DNA of 64,000 nt from Salegentibacter holothuriorum (GCF_900168045.1 NZ_FUYY01000002.1:496001-560000); one strand, 5' to 3'. Positions 1 through 9,605 are shown, counted from the stretch's first letter. Notes: generated by a model not told the origin, from the sequence alone. Made by a program: numbers and translations.

Positions 1-1147
1 CTTGCTCACCAAAAGCATAATCCATCACAATAATAACCGGTGCCTCTTCTTCGGTTTTAATATCCCAGGAGCCGTATTTACCGTTTAATTTGGCGGTATC
101 AAAGATTTGCACGTCAATGTTGGTACCGCTTTTATCTTCCATAAAGGTCATTCCGTTATCTAAAGCAGATTTCATGACTTTACTTCGCAAGTCGCCGTTT
201 GCACTATTGCTAAGGGCTTCATAAATTTCAAGCGGCTTTTTCTTTTTGAGTTCAGTTTTTAAAGCTGAAGGCGTATAAAGCGTGTTCATTACACTATGCA
301 TATTTGCACTAATAATGTGCAATGGCCTATGCATTAAATTCTCTTTTATGAGGTGCTGCTTAATATTATCGGCCCAAATTTCGCCGTGAATATGATGCCC
401 TAAACGCTCACGCAATACAGGACTAAACGTAATAATTCTTTTATCGTTATTTACCGTCTCTGCAATTGCCAGTTTTCCTAACCAGTAAATTATATTTAAG
501 AAACGCTCTGTATTTCCCGGTAGAGAGAATTTTGGGTAGATATCCTGAACCTCATAAAAAGTTCGGCCTAGAATATTTGCGGTATGTGTTAAAGCAATTT
601 CGCGTTGTGCCTGGTCTAAAGGTTCTTCCTGCAAAACAGCTCTTTCCAGTTTTTGCCAATCCCTGGTAACGCTGCCCTCTTCATCTATAATTACGCGACG
701 CATTATCTTATGAGATTCTACAAACAAAAAGGTAAGGTGTGTAAGAATATCATAAATCTCAGAACGGCCACGGGTTATTTCAATATTCATTTGCTCATCG
801 TCTATCCTATAGCAGTTACGGCGACGTTTAGGCGGAACAATGGGCTTAAAATGTGAATTACCATAACCTTCATCACTGGTAAGGTTTATAAACCTACATT
901 CTTCAATTCCTTTTGGTAGACGATCTATCACATACAGCAATCCGCTTAATTCGGCTTTATCATCTGCAATAGAACCATAGATTTCTGGACGAAGAATAAG
1001 TAAAGATTCCCTTAAAGTTTCACCGGAAACCCCCATAGGTTTATAAAAACCACGATTAAAAAGATGACGCATGGTTATATACATACGTTCTATAGCGTGT
1101 GTACTTTCTTGAGCACGGGTACGGCCCAGTAATTTAAGATTTATCAT
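1..1147 (-). CDS. DUF6909-like conserved protein, 3' part missing (left edge)
   Basis: An open frame runs leftward from ATG at 1147 and leaves the window still open, so 382 codons are visible and the C-terminus is outside. It starts MINLKLLGRTRAQESTHAIE and is soluble, with no signal peptide or membrane segment and many charged residues. From memory it resembles the flavobacterial family DUF6909, whose function is unknown; I see no catalytic motif. Its start lies 3 bp past the stop of... more exactly, the GH3 gene stop at 1151 lies 3 bp before this ATG, so the two are transcribed together with the GH3 gene first. Both + strand frames inside it are much shorter and have no support. Coding is certain; the family name is moderately sure. 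Confidence 0.75.
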   Translation of the reverse strand, partial: MINLKLLGRTRAQESTHAIERMYITMRHLFNRGFYKPMGVSGETLRESLLILRPEIYGSIADDKAELSGLLYVIDRLPKGIEECRFINLTSDEGYGNSHFKPIVPPKRRRNCYRIDDEQMNIEITRGRSEIYDILTHLTFLFVESHKIMRRVIIDEEGSVTRDWQKLERAVLQEEPLDQAQREIALTHTANILGRTFYEVQDIYPKFSLPGNTERFLNIIYWLGKLAIAETVNNDKRIITFSPVLRERLGHHIHGEIWADNIKQHLIKENLMHRPLHIISANMHSVMNTLYTPSALKTELKKKKPLEIYEALSNSANGDLRSKVMKSALDNGMTFMEDKSGTNIDVQIFDTAKLNGKYGSWDIKTEEEAPVIIVMDYAFGEQ

Positions 1148-1150
1148 TTT

Positions 1151-2650
1151 TTATGCTTTTATTATTTTCTCCAGAACTTCTGCAATTTTACGATCGTTGG
1201 CCAGGCGTGGCAGTTTATTTTGTCCGCCCAGTTTTCCAATAGATTTCATATACTGCTGAAAACCGTTTTCTGGAACTCTTGATATTTTTAATGGTTGAAG
1301 AATTTTTCCTTCAATAAGATCAAAATAGTAAGAATTTTGCTTTTGAAGGCTTTTATCCAGGATTTTACTGAATTTCGCTGAATCTACAGGCTCTTTTTCA
1401 AATTCTATAAACCACTCGTGGTAGGGTAGTTCTTCATTTTCAGGAGTGATTTGTGGCGCTACAGTAAACTCACTTATTTGGGCATTTGTAGCTAGAGTAG
1501 CTTCCTGAATCGCTTCTTCTACTTCCTTGGCAATAACATGTTCCCCGAAAGCTGAAATAAAATGTTTTATCCTACCCGAAACAATAACTCGATAAGGCTT
1601 TGTACTGGTAAATTGTACCGTATCACCAATATTGTAAGCCCAAAGGCCTGCGTTGGAAGAAACCAGCATCACGTAATTTATGCCTGTTTCAACCTCACCA
1701 ATGCTAAGTCGTTTAGGATTTTCATCAAAAAATTCATCGGCTTTTATGAACTCGTAGAACATTCCTGAGTCAAGTTGTAGTAACATTCCTTTTTCGGTTT
1801 GTTTATCCTGAAAAGCGAAAAATCCTTCTGAAGCCGGGTATAATTCTATGCTATCTACTTTTCTTCCAATAAGGTTTTCAAATTTAGAACGGTAAGGTTC
1901 ATAATTTACTCCGCCGTAAATAAACAAGTCAAAATTTGGGAATAGCTCACCGACTTTCTTGCCGGTTTTTTGCTGAAGTCTTTCAAAATACATTTGCACC
2001 CAGGATGGAATACCGCTAATTATGCTCATATTCTCGCTTCTGGTTTCTTCTACTATAGCATCAACTTTAGTCTCCCAATCATCTATACAATTGGTTTCCC
2101 AGCTGGGCATTCTGTTTTTCTGAAGATAGGAAGGCACGTAATGCGCCACGATCCCTGATAAACGACCTAGTTTTACACCATTTTTCTCTTCCATCTCGGG
2201 ACTTCCCTGAAGAAAGATCATTTTTCCGTCAACAAATTTAGCATTGCCGGTTTCGGCTATATAACATAAAATTGCATTTCTGGCCGCATTAATATGCGAA
2301 GGCATAGAATCTTTGGTAAGTGGAATATACTTTGCACCGCTGGTTGTTCCAGAGGTTTTGGCATAATACAAAGGTTTTCCGGGCCATAATATATCGGGTT
2401 CGCCAGCTACCATTTTATCTACATAAAACCGCAATTCTTCGTAATCCCGAACCGGTACTTTTTTAGCAAAATCAGTATAGGATTTAATGTTCTTAAAATC
2501 GTGATCCCTTCCAAATTTGGTGTCTTTGGCTTTCTCAATTAGCTCCTGAAATACTTTTTCTTGCGTGGCTTCAGGTTTTGAAGCCCATTTATCTATTTTT
2601 TTTCGGATATTTTTAGCAAAAATCTTTGCTCCAAACGACTTTAAAGACAT
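1151..2650 (-). CDS. GH3 auxin-responsive-promoter-family acyl-adenylating protein
   Basis: A 499-residue protein of the GH3 fold (ANL adenylating superfamily). Visible motifs are the nucleotide-binding loop YYAKTSGTTSGAKYIP near residues 95-110, the SASEG-like motif YPASEGFFAF in the middle, and YNIGDTVQF towards the C-terminus, in the family order. Plant GH3 enzymes join amino acids to acyl acids through an acyl-AMP; the substrate of the bacterial members is not known, so only acyl adenylation can be inferred. Length is usual for bacterial members. It is followed 3 bp later by the DUF6909-like gene, and preceded 71 bp upstream by the M23 peptidase gene in the same direction, suggesting one transcript. 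Confidence 0.9.
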   Translation of the reverse strand: MSLKSFGAKIFAKNIRKKIDKWASKPEATQEKVFQELIEKAKDTKFGRDHDFKNIKSYTDFAKKVPVRDYEELRFYVDKMVAGEPDILWPGKPLYYAKTSGTTSGAKYIPLTKDSMPSHINAARNAILCYIAETGNAKFVDGKMIFLQGSPEMEEKNGVKLGRLSGIVAHYVPSYLQKNRMPSWETNCIDDWETKVDAIVEETRSENMSIISGIPSWVQMYFERLQQKTGKKVGELFPNFDLFIYGGVNYEPYRSKFENLIGRKVDSIELYPASEGFFAFQDKQTEKGMLLQLDSGMFYEFIKADEFFDENPKRLSIGEVETGINYVMLVSSNAGLWAYNIGDTVQFTSTKPYRVIVSGRIKHFISAFGEHVIAKEVEEAIQEATLATNAQISEFTVAPQITPENEELPYHEWFIEFEKEPVDSAKFSKILDKSLQKQNSYYFDLIEGKILQPLKISRVPENGFQQYMKSIGKLGGQNKLPRLANDRKIAEVLEKIIKA

Positions 2651-2721
2651 AGGTTGTTTTGAAATTAAATGGCATACTTCTACATCAGCAATACCTTTAG
2701 CCCTGCAAAGGTCGTGATTTA

Positions 2722-3591
2722 TTAATCAAAATCAATATAATCTGTAGGGTCTACGGGCACGGCTTCATTCCAAAGCTCAAAATGCAAATGTGGGCCGGTA
2801 GTATATTCTCCGGTAGAACCGGCAGTTGCAATCACCTCTCCCCTTCTCACATTTTCACCTTGTTCTTTAGCCAGGGAAGCATTGTGCTTGTAGACCGACA
2901 ATAAACCATATTGGTGTTTTATAATAATAACATAACCGGTTTCTGTAGTCCATTCTGAAAAAATTATACGTCCATCGGCTATAGATTTTACCGGGGTATT
3001 TTTAGCCACCACAATATCTACTGCAAAATGTTTTTCTTTAGCATCATATTCTTCAGAAATTGATCCTTTAACCGGCGGAAATAAAGAAAAATCTATATTA
3101 TCTGTTGCCGATGGTAATACGTTATATTTATCCTCCTGTAAAACTTCTTCTCTCAGAAGAGAATCGGCCCTGGAAGGTTCTATTGCTTCAATTTCCTGAC
3201 CCATTATAGGATTTTCTATAAGAGAGTCCCTGTTAAGGCTAGAAGTATCAGCTTTGCCTGTAAGTACATCTTTTATGGAACTTAAATATTGATTATTGAG
3301 TTTTAAAACCTGCTGTAGGGAATCTGATTGATATGCCAATTGAGACGCCTGTTGCTTTAGTTGTGCCGAGGAGTAGCCCGGAATATATTCTTTAAGCGGA
3401 GTAAAGGCAATAATATAGGTCGTGGCAGCAATAAGAATTATGGCGCTAAGGGTAATGGTAACAAAAATGTTGAGCCGGGTTAATTTAAAAGAAAGTTTCT
3501 CCTCAAAAGTATCCTCATTTAACACGATCATTCGGTACTTATGAAGTAACTTCTTTGTTATTTTTTTTCTGTCTTTTTTATTTTCAGCCAT
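2722..3591 (-). CDS. M23 family metallopeptidase, membrane-anchored
   Basis: Predicted 289-residue peptidoglycan endopeptidase of the lysostaphin/LytM type. I start it at ATG 3591 (MAENKKDRKK) rather than at a longer frame from 3669, because the longer frame runs through a good -7 promoter element at 3602-3609. Order: basic cytosolic N-terminus, one membrane segment around residues 43-65, a coiled region, then the M23 domain. Zinc-site residues are visible as H-x-A-V-D in KHFAVDIVV and as HLH in GPHLHFELW. This layout suits a periplasmic hydrolase or a degenerate regulator acting in cell-wall growth; the full metal site makes an active enzyme likely. Divergent from tatA. Confidence 0.9.
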   Translation of the reverse strand: MAENKKDRKKITKKLLHKYRMIVLNEDTFEEKLSFKLTRLNIFVTITLSAIILIAATTYIIAFTPLKEYIPGYSSAQLKQQASQLAYQSDSLQQVLKLNNQYLSSIKDVLTGKADTSSLNRDSLIENPIMGQEIEAIEPSRADSLLREEVLQEDKYNVLPSATDNIDFSLFPPVKGSISEEYDAKEKHFAVDIVVAKNTPVKSIADGRIIFSEWTTETGYVIIIKHQYGLLSVYKHNASLAKEQGENVRRGEVIATAGSTGEYTTGPHLHFELWNEAVPVDPTDYIDFD

Positions 3592-3601
3592 AATTCGCTT
3601 A

Positions 3602-3609
3602 CAAATATA
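3602..3609 (-). promoter_or_regulatory. -7 promoter element (TATATTTG) of the M23 gene
   Basis: Reads TATATTTG on the minus strand, an exact fit to the Bacteroidetes TAnnTTTG element, ten bases before ATG 3591. It supports the shorter start chosen for the M23 gene. No convincing -33 TTG is claimed. Confidence 0.6.
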
Positions 3610-3745
3610 ATTTAAGTCAATTAATGCAGGATATAAACTTACTTTTATTCTTTTGCATATTAAAAGCACTAATTTTTGAGCACCAGGGATGCTTACAATA
3701 TGAGAACCAAACTCAAGTATAACTTAAATTTAAGCTATATTAACG

Positions 3746-3774
3746 TTGTAATTACTTTATTCTTGTTAAGTTTG
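3746..3774 (+). promoter_or_regulatory. Promoter of tatA (TTG -33, TAAGTTTG -7)
   Basis: TTG at 3746-3748 and TAAGTTTG at 3767-3774 are 18 bp apart, matching the Bacteroidetes housekeeping promoter layout. tatA begins 20 bp downstream at 3795. Confidence 0.65.
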
Positions 3775-3794
3775 TAATATTAAAATCATATATT

Positions 3795-4007
3795 ATGAAT
3801 GCATTTATTTTACCATTAGCCATTGGTGCTCCACAAATTATATTAATTGTTGTGGTAATTTTGCTTCTTTTTGGAGGTCGAAAAATTCCTGAATTGATGA
3901 GAGGATTAGGTAGTGGAATTAAAGAATTTAAAGACGCTTCTAAAGATGAAGATGGCGAGAAGACAGTTCCTTCTGATGACAAAAACTTTTCTAACGAGAA
4001 AAAATAA
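3795..4007 (+). CDS. tatA: Sec-independent protein translocase TatA/TatE
   Basis: A 70-residue protein with the TatA plan: short periplasmic N-terminus, one membrane helix (about residues 10-26), the hinge and amphipathic helix starting [15 protein letters not shown], then an acidic, flexible tail. It would form the pore-forming part of the twin-arginine translocase in the inner membrane. tatC is not in the window, so the gene is solitary here, as is common in Bacteroidota. Both longer frames on the opposite strand are shadows without family features. It has its own promoter and ends before a strong hairpin shared with the convergent DUF4837 gene. Confidence 0.93.
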   Translation: MNAFILPLAIGAPQIILIVVVILLLFGGRKIPELMRGLGSGIKEFKDASKDEDGEKTVPSDDKNFSNEKK

Positions 4008-4027
4008 GCACACAACTACCTTATAAT

Positions 4028-4060
4028 AAAAAAGCCCAAACTTAGAAGTTTGGGCTTTTT
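4028..4060. terminator. Bidirectional rho-independent terminator
   Basis: Arms AAAAAGCCCAAACTT and AAGTTTGGGCTTTTT pair perfectly around a 2-base loop, with T-runs on both strands. It lies between the converging tatA and DUF4837 genes and can serve both. Confidence 0.9.
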
Positions 4061-4080
4061 TATTTATTTTATTAGCTGCC

Positions 4081-5061
4081 TTATTCAATATCGGCAGATT
4101 GCAGAATTGCATCCAACTCAAACATATTATCCCGTTTTCCTCTAGATGGAGAAAACACAAAGCCCTCAACTACTACAAAGCGATTGTTTGCTTCATCCTT
4201 AATGGCGTAGTTTAAGAATGGCCCGGCCATAAATGCACCCTTTACCTCCCAGGTTCCCCGCGTTTCATAAGCGAATTTCCCATCAATTTCAGTTTCAAAT
4301 AGATAAGGGGCGTAGGCTTCTTCAGTGATCATATGACTTCCTTCAGTAGGCCCAGGAATATGTGCATTTCCAATAGAATCCCGCATTTTTATAATATTTC
4401 CAATAGTATTAGTATCAGCCTCAATTTGATTAATTGGCACCTCGTAAATAAGAATTTCCATATTTCCCTTCGGAATTTCCTTTCTTATCCACACAAAGTT
4501 TTCTTCTTCCAGCGCATATCTATAAGCTGAGGGAAAATTAAGTGATAAACCGAACTTTTCTTCAAGCTTTCCATCCTTTTTAAGGGATTTGCCCATGCGG
4601 CGCTGTTTTTCTTTCATTTCAGTCTGCTTAAAGGCTGAAACTAATTTTTCTGAACTTTCATTAATCACGTGAATAAGTTCCTCTTCGTTTTCACCAGATA
4701 TTATTACCCCGGTTTGTGGGCGGGCGTAAAGGTCTTTAACAATCCTGGCTCCAGCTTCATCACCCTTCTGTACCGATATAAACGAACGGTTTCTGCGCAC
4801 AAAACCACTAAATGTTTTAGGAGGAATCTGGCTTAAAGAGAACATAGGCTCATCCTGTGGAAGCCCTTCTACGACAGCAGCATAATTATCTCTTATAGCT
4901 TCACCAACCTTACCTTCCCAAAGCTCATTTTCAATAATTAAGGTAATTTGGTTAATATTTCCTGAAGAATCTGATAGGATTCGTTCTTCTGCTTTATCTC
5001 CATTTTCATTACAGGAGACTAGAAAAACTAAACTGAATAGAAGAAATAATGTTTTTTTCAT
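4081..5061 (-). CDS. DUF4837 family lipoprotein
   Basis: A 326-residue secreted lipoprotein: MKKTLFLLFSLVFLVSC has a hydrophobic segment and lipobox ending at Cys17. The body fits the Bacteroidota family DUF4837 (for example the stretch IIENELWEGKVGEAIRDNY near the start of the mature part). The function of this family is unknown. It follows the MltD-like gene by 24 bp in the same direction, so it is probably co-transcribed with a peptidoglycan lytic enzyme; a role at the outer membrane or wall is only inferred from that. It ends at the terminator shared with tatA. Confidence 0.87.
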   Translation of the reverse strand: MKKTLFLLFSLVFLVSCNENGDKAEERILSDSSGNINQITLIIENELWEGKVGEAIRDNYAAVVEGLPQDEPMFSLSQIPPKTFSGFVRRNRSFISVQKGDEAGARIVKDLYARPQTGVIISGENEEELIHVINESSEKLVSAFKQTEMKEKQRRMGKSLKKDGKLEEKFGLSLNFPSAYRYALEEENFVWIRKEIPKGNMEILIYEVPINQIEADTNTIGNIIKMRDSIGNAHIPGPTEGSHMITEEAYAPYLFETEIDGKFAYETRGTWEVKGAFMAGPFLNYAIKDEANNRFVVVEGFVFSPSRGKRDNMFELDAILQSADIE

Positions 5062-5085
5062 TGTTTTTAGTTTGGTTTGAAATGA

Positions 5086-6669
5086 TTAACCCTTAGAAAG
5101 TTTAAGTTTCATTCCGGGTTTTAGGCTGTTAGAACCCATATCATTCCAAGACCTCAAATTCTGTACCGTAACTCCCGGAAACTTTTTAGAAATACTCCAA
5201 AGTGAATCTCCTTTTCTAACGGTATAGGTTTTGGCATTGTTCTTCTGGCTATTTCCAGCAGAAGCATTTTGGGTGTTTACCCCGGGCTTTCGTGGATAAA
5301 TAGTAAGATATTGCCCAATTCTAATATTATTCCCCCTAAGATCATTCCAGCGTCTTATACTGCTTACTCCTACCCCGTATCTTTCTGCAATTTTCCCTAA
5401 ATAATCGCCACTTTTTACGCGGTATCTAATCTTATTTTCTGCTTTTACATACTCGGGAAGTGCCTTTTCTTTCTTTTTAAGTTCTTCTTTAGCAAAATTA
5501 TAGATTGCCGCCTCATTGCTTACAAAAGCACCACTAGCGCTTGTAGGAAGTCTTATCATATAATCTTCATCCTCTATAAAAGGAATAACATCTAATTTAT
5601 AACTGGGGTTTAAGAATTGAAGCATCTTTTCTTCTACCCCGGTAACTTTAGAAATTTGTTCAAAAGTGATTAACTGTTTTGCCTTAATCGTATCGGTTTC
5701 AAAAAAAGCAATTTCGGGAGCCGGTGGCTGAAAATTATGCTCATCAGCGTATTCAAAAAGATAGAGTGTAGCCAGGAATGCGGGTACATATCCAGCAGTT
5801 TCCCTTGGTAAAAATCGTCTTAATTCCCAGTAATTATTAGACCCGCCACTTCTGCGAATTGCCTTTGAAACATTTCCGGGGCCAGAGTTATAAGAGGCAA
5901 GTACCAAATCCCAATCTTCAAAAGTACGGTACAAATTTGCCAGATATTCTGCAGCGGCCTGGGTAGATTTTTGCGGATCCATACGTTCATCTACATAGCT
6001 GCTTACATCTAAACCATGTGCCTTACCCGTTCTATACATAAACTGCCATAGTCCCGTAGCCCCTACCCAGGATTTTGCCCTTGGGTTTAAAGCCGACTCT
6101 ACAATGGCCAGATATTTAATTTCTAGTGGAATATCATACCTATCCAATTGCTGCTCAAACATTGGGAAATAATATTCACTTAACGCCATTAGGCGTTCCA
6201 TAGCTTTTTTATTCCGCTTTAAATAAGAATTTATAACATTTTCCAGAACCGGATGATACTGAACATTAAAAGGTGTACGGGCATTTAGTTTAGCGAGTCT
6301 GGCCTTTAAAGTATCGGTAGGAAGTTCTTTATTAACCTCTTCTTCATACTCCTGTTCCCTGATGCTTTTATACATGGAATCAAAAAGATCTGAATTGGTA
6401 AGCTGCGCCCTCCAAACAGAATCAATTTCGGCTGCACGAGGATAGTCTTGCAGCGATACCGCAGAAGAATCTCTAATCACAGCCGAAATTGGTAATTTAT
6501 CCCTAAACTCAGGATCTGGATGAGCAAGAATAATTTCACTGCTATCTACCTTTTGGAAGATCTGTACTCTAAAATTAGCCTTCTCTACCTGCTTTTTTTT
6601 AGTTTCCTCTTGCGCATGCAAGCTAATTCCAAAAAGTACTACAAGTGATAAAATTATATGCTTAACCAT
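5086..6669 (-). CDS. mltD: Membrane-bound lytic murein transglycosylase D-like, two LysM domains
   Basis: Cleaves the MurNAc-GlcNAc bond of peptidoglycan with 1,6-anhydro product if active. The ATG at 6669 (MVKHIILSLVVLFG) is chosen; a TTG three codons upstream is possible. Order: signal peptide to about residue 20, linker, goose-type lysozyme/SLT domain about residues 170-330 with catalytic Glu191 in VESALNPR and the family motif GATGLWQFM, then LysM repeats near 415-460 and 482-526 (YRVKSGDYLGKIAERYGV and YTVRKGDSLWSISKKFPG). No lipobox cysteine is seen, so it is probably periplasmic. It heads a pair with the DUF4837 lipoprotein gene; pgk lies just upstream. Confidence 0.92.
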   Translation of the reverse strand: MVKHIILSLVVLFGISLHAQEETKKKQVEKANFRVQIFQKVDSSEIILAHPDPEFRDKLPISAVIRDSSAVSLQDYPRAAEIDSVWRAQLTNSDLFDSMYKSIREQEYEEEVNKELPTDTLKARLAKLNARTPFNVQYHPVLENVINSYLKRNKKAMERLMALSEYYFPMFEQQLDRYDIPLEIKYLAIVESALNPRAKSWVGATGLWQFMYRTGKAHGLDVSSYVDERMDPQKSTQAAAEYLANLYRTFEDWDLVLASYNSGPGNVSKAIRRSGGSNNYWELRRFLPRETAGYVPAFLATLYLFEYADEHNFQPPAPEIAFFETDTIKAKQLITFEQISKVTGVEEKMLQFLNPSYKLDVIPFIEDEDYMIRLPTSASGAFVSNEAAIYNFAKEELKKKEKALPEYVKAENKIRYRVKSGDYLGKIAERYGVGVSSIRRWNDLRGNNIRIGQYLTIYPRKPGVNTQNASAGNSQKNNAKTYTVRKGDSLWSISKKFPGVTVQNLRSWNDMGSNSLKPGMKLKLSKG

Positions 6670-6717
6670 AATATTCAAGATTTTAAAAAGAACGTAAAAT
6701 TGAAACTTCTAGTACGT

Positions 6718-7902
6718 TTATTTCCCAATTGCCTGAATACCTGGCAGAGATTTCCCTTCTAACATTTCTAACATAGCTCCGCCTCCGGTAGAAACATAGC
6801 TTACTTTTTCTTCAAAACCGAATTTTTTAACTGCCGCAACAGAGTCACCGCCCCCAACTAAAGAGAAAGCTCCGTTTTTAGTTGCTTCAGCAATTGAATT
6901 TCCTAAAGCTACAGTACCTTTTGAAAATTTTTCCATTTCAAAAACTCCGAGTGGACCGTTCCAAAGGATGATTTTAGATTTCTTTATTACCGCATCAAAG
7001 TTTTTAATACTCTCAGGTCCTGCATCAAGTCCCATCCAACCATCTGGAATTTCATTAATCTTACTCACATCGGTTGTGGCCTGTTCAGAAAAACTATCAG
7101 CAATAATAGAATCTACTGGAAGGTGAACTTCTACGTTCTTGGCTTCTGCTTTCTTAAGAATTTGTAAAGCCAACTCTTGCTTATCTTCTTCTACCAGAGA
7201 GGTTCCTATTTTTCCGCCTTTGGCAAGAATAAAGGTATAGGCCATTCCGCCTCCAATAATTAAGTGATCTACTTTATCAAGAATATTCTCAATTACCGTA
7301 ATCTTAGAAGAAACCTTTGCACCTCCTAAAACAGCGGTTACCGGTTTTTCTTTACTATGAAGAACTTTATCCAGATTCTTAATCTCTTTTTCCAATAAAT
7401 AACCGAAGCACTTATCATCAAAATATTTAGCTACTATAGTAGTTGAAGCATGAGCCCGGTGAGCGGTACCAAAAGCATCGTTCACATAAACATCTCCTAA
7501 TTTAGAAAGCTGTTTTGCAAAATCTTCATCTCCGGCTTTTTCTTCTTTATGAAACCTAAGGTTTTCCAATAATAATATTTCGCCAGGTTTTAAATTATCA
7601 GCAGCAGCTTGAACATCCTCTCCAACGCAGTTATCTACAAATTTTGGTTCTACTCCAATAACTTCTGAAATCTTCTTTACAATATTCTTTAGGGAATATT
7701 TTTCTTCATGACCATCTGGTCTTCCCAAATGAGACATTAAAACTACGCTTCCACCATCTTCTAATACCTTGATAATAGTTGGTTTGGCAGCTTCAATCCT
7801 GTTTGCATCGGTTACATTTAAATCCTTATCTAACGGAACATTAAAATCTACTCTAATTAATGCTTGCTTATCTTTAAAATTAAAATCGTTTAAAGTCTTC
7901 AT
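6718..7902 (-). CDS. pgk: Phosphoglycerate kinase
   Basis: A 394-residue cytosolic glycolytic enzyme (1,3-bisphosphoglycerate + ADP to 3-phosphoglycerate + ATP). Signature features: RVDFNVPLD at the N-terminus, [27 protein letters not shown], the hinge region [10 protein letters not shown], and the nucleotide-binding [13 protein letters not shown] near the end. Full length with no gaps. It has its own promoter about 85 bp upstream and lies divergent to holB with 139 bp between the starts. Confidence 0.98.
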   Translation of the reverse strand: MKTLNDFNFKDKQALIRVDFNVPLDKDLNVTDANRIEAAKPTIIKVLEDGGSVVLMSHLGRPDGHEEKYSLKNIVKKISEVIGVEPKFVDNCVGEDVQAAADNLKPGEILLLENLRFHKEEKAGDEDFAKQLSKLGDVYVNDAFGTAHRAHASTTIVAKYFDDKCFGYLLEKEIKNLDKVLHSKEKPVTAVLGGAKVSSKITVIENILDKVDHLIIGGGMAYTFILAKGGKIGTSLVEEDKQELALQILKKAEAKNVEVHLPVDSIIADSFSEQATTDVSKINEIPDGWMGLDAGPESIKNFDAVIKKSKIILWNGPLGVFEMEKFSKGTVALGNSIAEATKNGAFSLVGGGDSVAAVKKFGFEEKVSYVSTGGGAMLEMLEGKSLPGIQAIGK

Positions 7903-7987
7903 TCTTCATTTCTTTTATTAAACCAAAAATCTGGTTGGGTTGATTAACATTAAGCACAATGGACATTGATTAAGCTTGTACTAATTA

Positions 7988-7995
7988 CAAATATA
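7988..7995 (-). promoter_or_regulatory. -7 promoter element (TATATTTG) of pgk
   Basis: Minus strand TATATTTG, exact TAnnTTTG, 85 bp upstream of the pgk ATG. It is back to back with the holB element 35 bp away, so the two divergent promoters share a compact region. Confidence 0.55.
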
Positions 7996-8030
7996 AATTT
8001 TTCCGAAGACATTAAAGTGTATATAAATTT

Positions 8031-8038
8031 TATATTTG
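8031..8038 (+). promoter_or_regulatory. -7 promoter element (TATATTTG) of holB
   Basis: Exact TAnnTTTG match whose last base is only 3 bp before the holB ATG at 8042. If used, the mRNA would start at or next to the start codon (leaderless). Confidence 0.5.
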
Positions 8039-8041
8039 CTT

Positions 8042-9196
8042 ATGCTTTTTGAAGAAATAATAGGTTTACAGCATCTAAAGAAACATCTTACTACTACTGC
8101 CAATAATGGTCGTGTTCCACATGCACAATTATTTGTTGGAAAAACTGGTAGTGGTACTTTGCCTCTTGCCATTGCTTATGCACAATACATACTTTGTAAA
8201 AATAAGGAAGGAAATAATACCTCTGGAAACAGCAACTGTAATGAGCGGTTTAAAAAACTAGCGCATCCAGATCTTCACTTTGCCTTTCCCGTGGCTGCCA
8301 ATCAAAAGATAAAAAAACATCCGGTTTCTTCTCACTTTTTAGAAGAATGGCGAGAATTTATAAAAACCAATCCCTACGGAAGTTTATTTGAATGGTACCA
8401 AAAACTGGGAATTGAAAATAAGCAAGGTCAAATTGGTGTAGATGAAGCCCAGGAAGTGGTTAAATCTCTTTCTTTAAAGGCTTACGAAGGCGGATTTAAA
8501 ATAATGATTATTTGGATGGCCGAAAAGATGAACACTGCGGCTGCCAATAAATTGTTGAAATTAATAGAAGAACCACCAAACAATACGCTTTTTCTGCTCG
8601 TTACTGAAGATGAAGAGCAAATTATACAAACCATAAGGTCACGTTGCCAAAAACTGCATTTCCCTCCTTTACCGGAAGATGAAATTGCCTCATTTTTAGA
8701 AAAAAATGAAAATTGTAGCAAGCCCGAGGCTTTAAAAATTGCTCACCAGGCTAACGGCAGTTATACCCGCGCTTTACATTTATTACAAAAAGATAGCGGA
8801 GATCAGCAATTTGAGACCTGGTTTATAAATTGGGTGCGTAGTGCATTTAAAGCAAAAGGAAATCGAGCTACGGTGTTAGAACTTATAGCCTGGAGCGAAG
8901 AAATTGCAGGAATGGGCCGGGAATCTCAAAAGAGCTTTTTACTGTATTGCATAGACTTTTTTAGGCAGGCCTTAATGCTGAATTATAAAGCCGAAAAACT
9001 AGTATATCTTGAACCGGCAACGCCTGGATTTAAACTGGAGAAATTTGCGCCGTTTGTGCACGGAAATAATATAAAAGAGATTATTGCCGCGCTTGAAGAA
9101 GCTATTTATCACATTGAAAGAAACGGAAATGCAAAAATTATCCTTACCGACCTTTCTATTAGATTAACTCGATATTTACATAAAAAAGCCGCTTAA
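8042..9196 (+). CDS. holB: DNA polymerase III subunit delta' (clamp loader)
   Basis: A 384-residue clamp-loader subunit. Start ATG 8042 gives MLFEEIIGLQHLKKHL, the normal family start; the TTG two codons upstream falls in the promoter element. The AAA+ core shows a Walker A-like GKTGSGTLPLA, a sensor/arginine region with SRCQKLHFPPL, and the stretch AEKMNTAAANKLLKLIEEP typical of the DnaX/HolB superfamily. A cysteine-bearing insertion around residues 59-73 (CKNKEG.. CNERF) is where zinc-binding cysteines lie in HolB-type proteins, reduced here. Loads the sliding clamp during replication. DoxX gene follows after 4 bp. Confidence 0.92.
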   Translation: MLFEEIIGLQHLKKHLTTTANNGRVPHAQLFVGKTGSGTLPLAIAYAQYILCKNKEGNNTSGNSNCNERFKKLAHPDLHFAFPVAANQKIKKHPVSSHFLEEWREFIKTNPYGSLFEWYQKLGIENKQGQIGVDEAQEVVKSLSLKAYEGGFKIMIIWMAEKMNTAAANKLLKLIEEPPNNTLFLLVTEDEEQIIQTIRSRCQKLHFPPLPEDEIASFLEKNENCSKPEALKIAHQANGSYTRALHLLQKDSGDQQFETWFINWVRSAFKAKGNRATVLELIAWSEEIAGMGRESQKSFLLYCIDFFRQALMLNYKAEKLVYLEPATPGFKLEKFAPFVHGNNIKEIIAALEEAIYHIERNGNAKIILTDLSIRLTRYLHKKAA

Positions 9197-9200
9197 AATT

Positions 9201-9596
9201 ATGGAACACGTTTACGCAAATATTACTGAACTTCTTATTCTATTATTTATTCTAATTACATTCTTACAATCAGGAATAGATAAAGCTGCAGACTGGAAAG
9301 GAAACACCGGGTGGTTAAAAGAACATTTTTCGGGAACTTTTCTTGCCGGCCAGGTACCCTTAATGGTAGGAATAATAATGATCATTGAAATCATTACCGG
9401 GTTTGCCACTATTCTGGGAATTATTTGGCTAATCGCTTACAACGACCCAACAATAGCACTTTACGCCTGCATATTGGCCGCTATAACATTAATAATGTTA
9501 TTATTTGGACAACGTGTAGCCAAAGATTATGCTGGTGCTTTTACATTAACCGGCTACTTTCTAGTAGTAATTTTTGGTGTTTTTTTAATGTCTTAA
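9201..9596 (+). CDS. DoxX family integral membrane protein
   Basis: A 131-residue protein with four hydrophobic segments (about 8-24, 52-71, 75-93, 107-129), fitting the DoxX/DoxD-like membrane family. Early residues LQSGIDKAADWKGNTGWLKEHF are the typical DoxX loop. Function in this family is poorly known; a role in redox or membrane homeostasis is only a guess. It starts 4 bp after holB, so it is very likely translated from the holB mRNA. Its end is followed by a long repeat hairpin. Confidence 0.85.
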   Translation: MEHVYANITELLILLFILITFLQSGIDKAADWKGNTGWLKEHFSGTFLAGQVPLMVGIIMIIEIITGFATILGIIWLIAYNDPTIALYACILAAITLIMLLFGQRVAKDYAGAFTLTGYFLVVIFGVFLMS

Positions 9597-9605
9597 AATA
9601 TAAAG

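Noticed and set aside
4489-4497. DnaA-box-like TTATCCACA inside the DUF4837 gene
   Set aside because: It is within a coding region without other boxes around, so it is chance; it also shows that the single box at 29553 is weak evidence by itself. A TTATGCACA in holB is the same.
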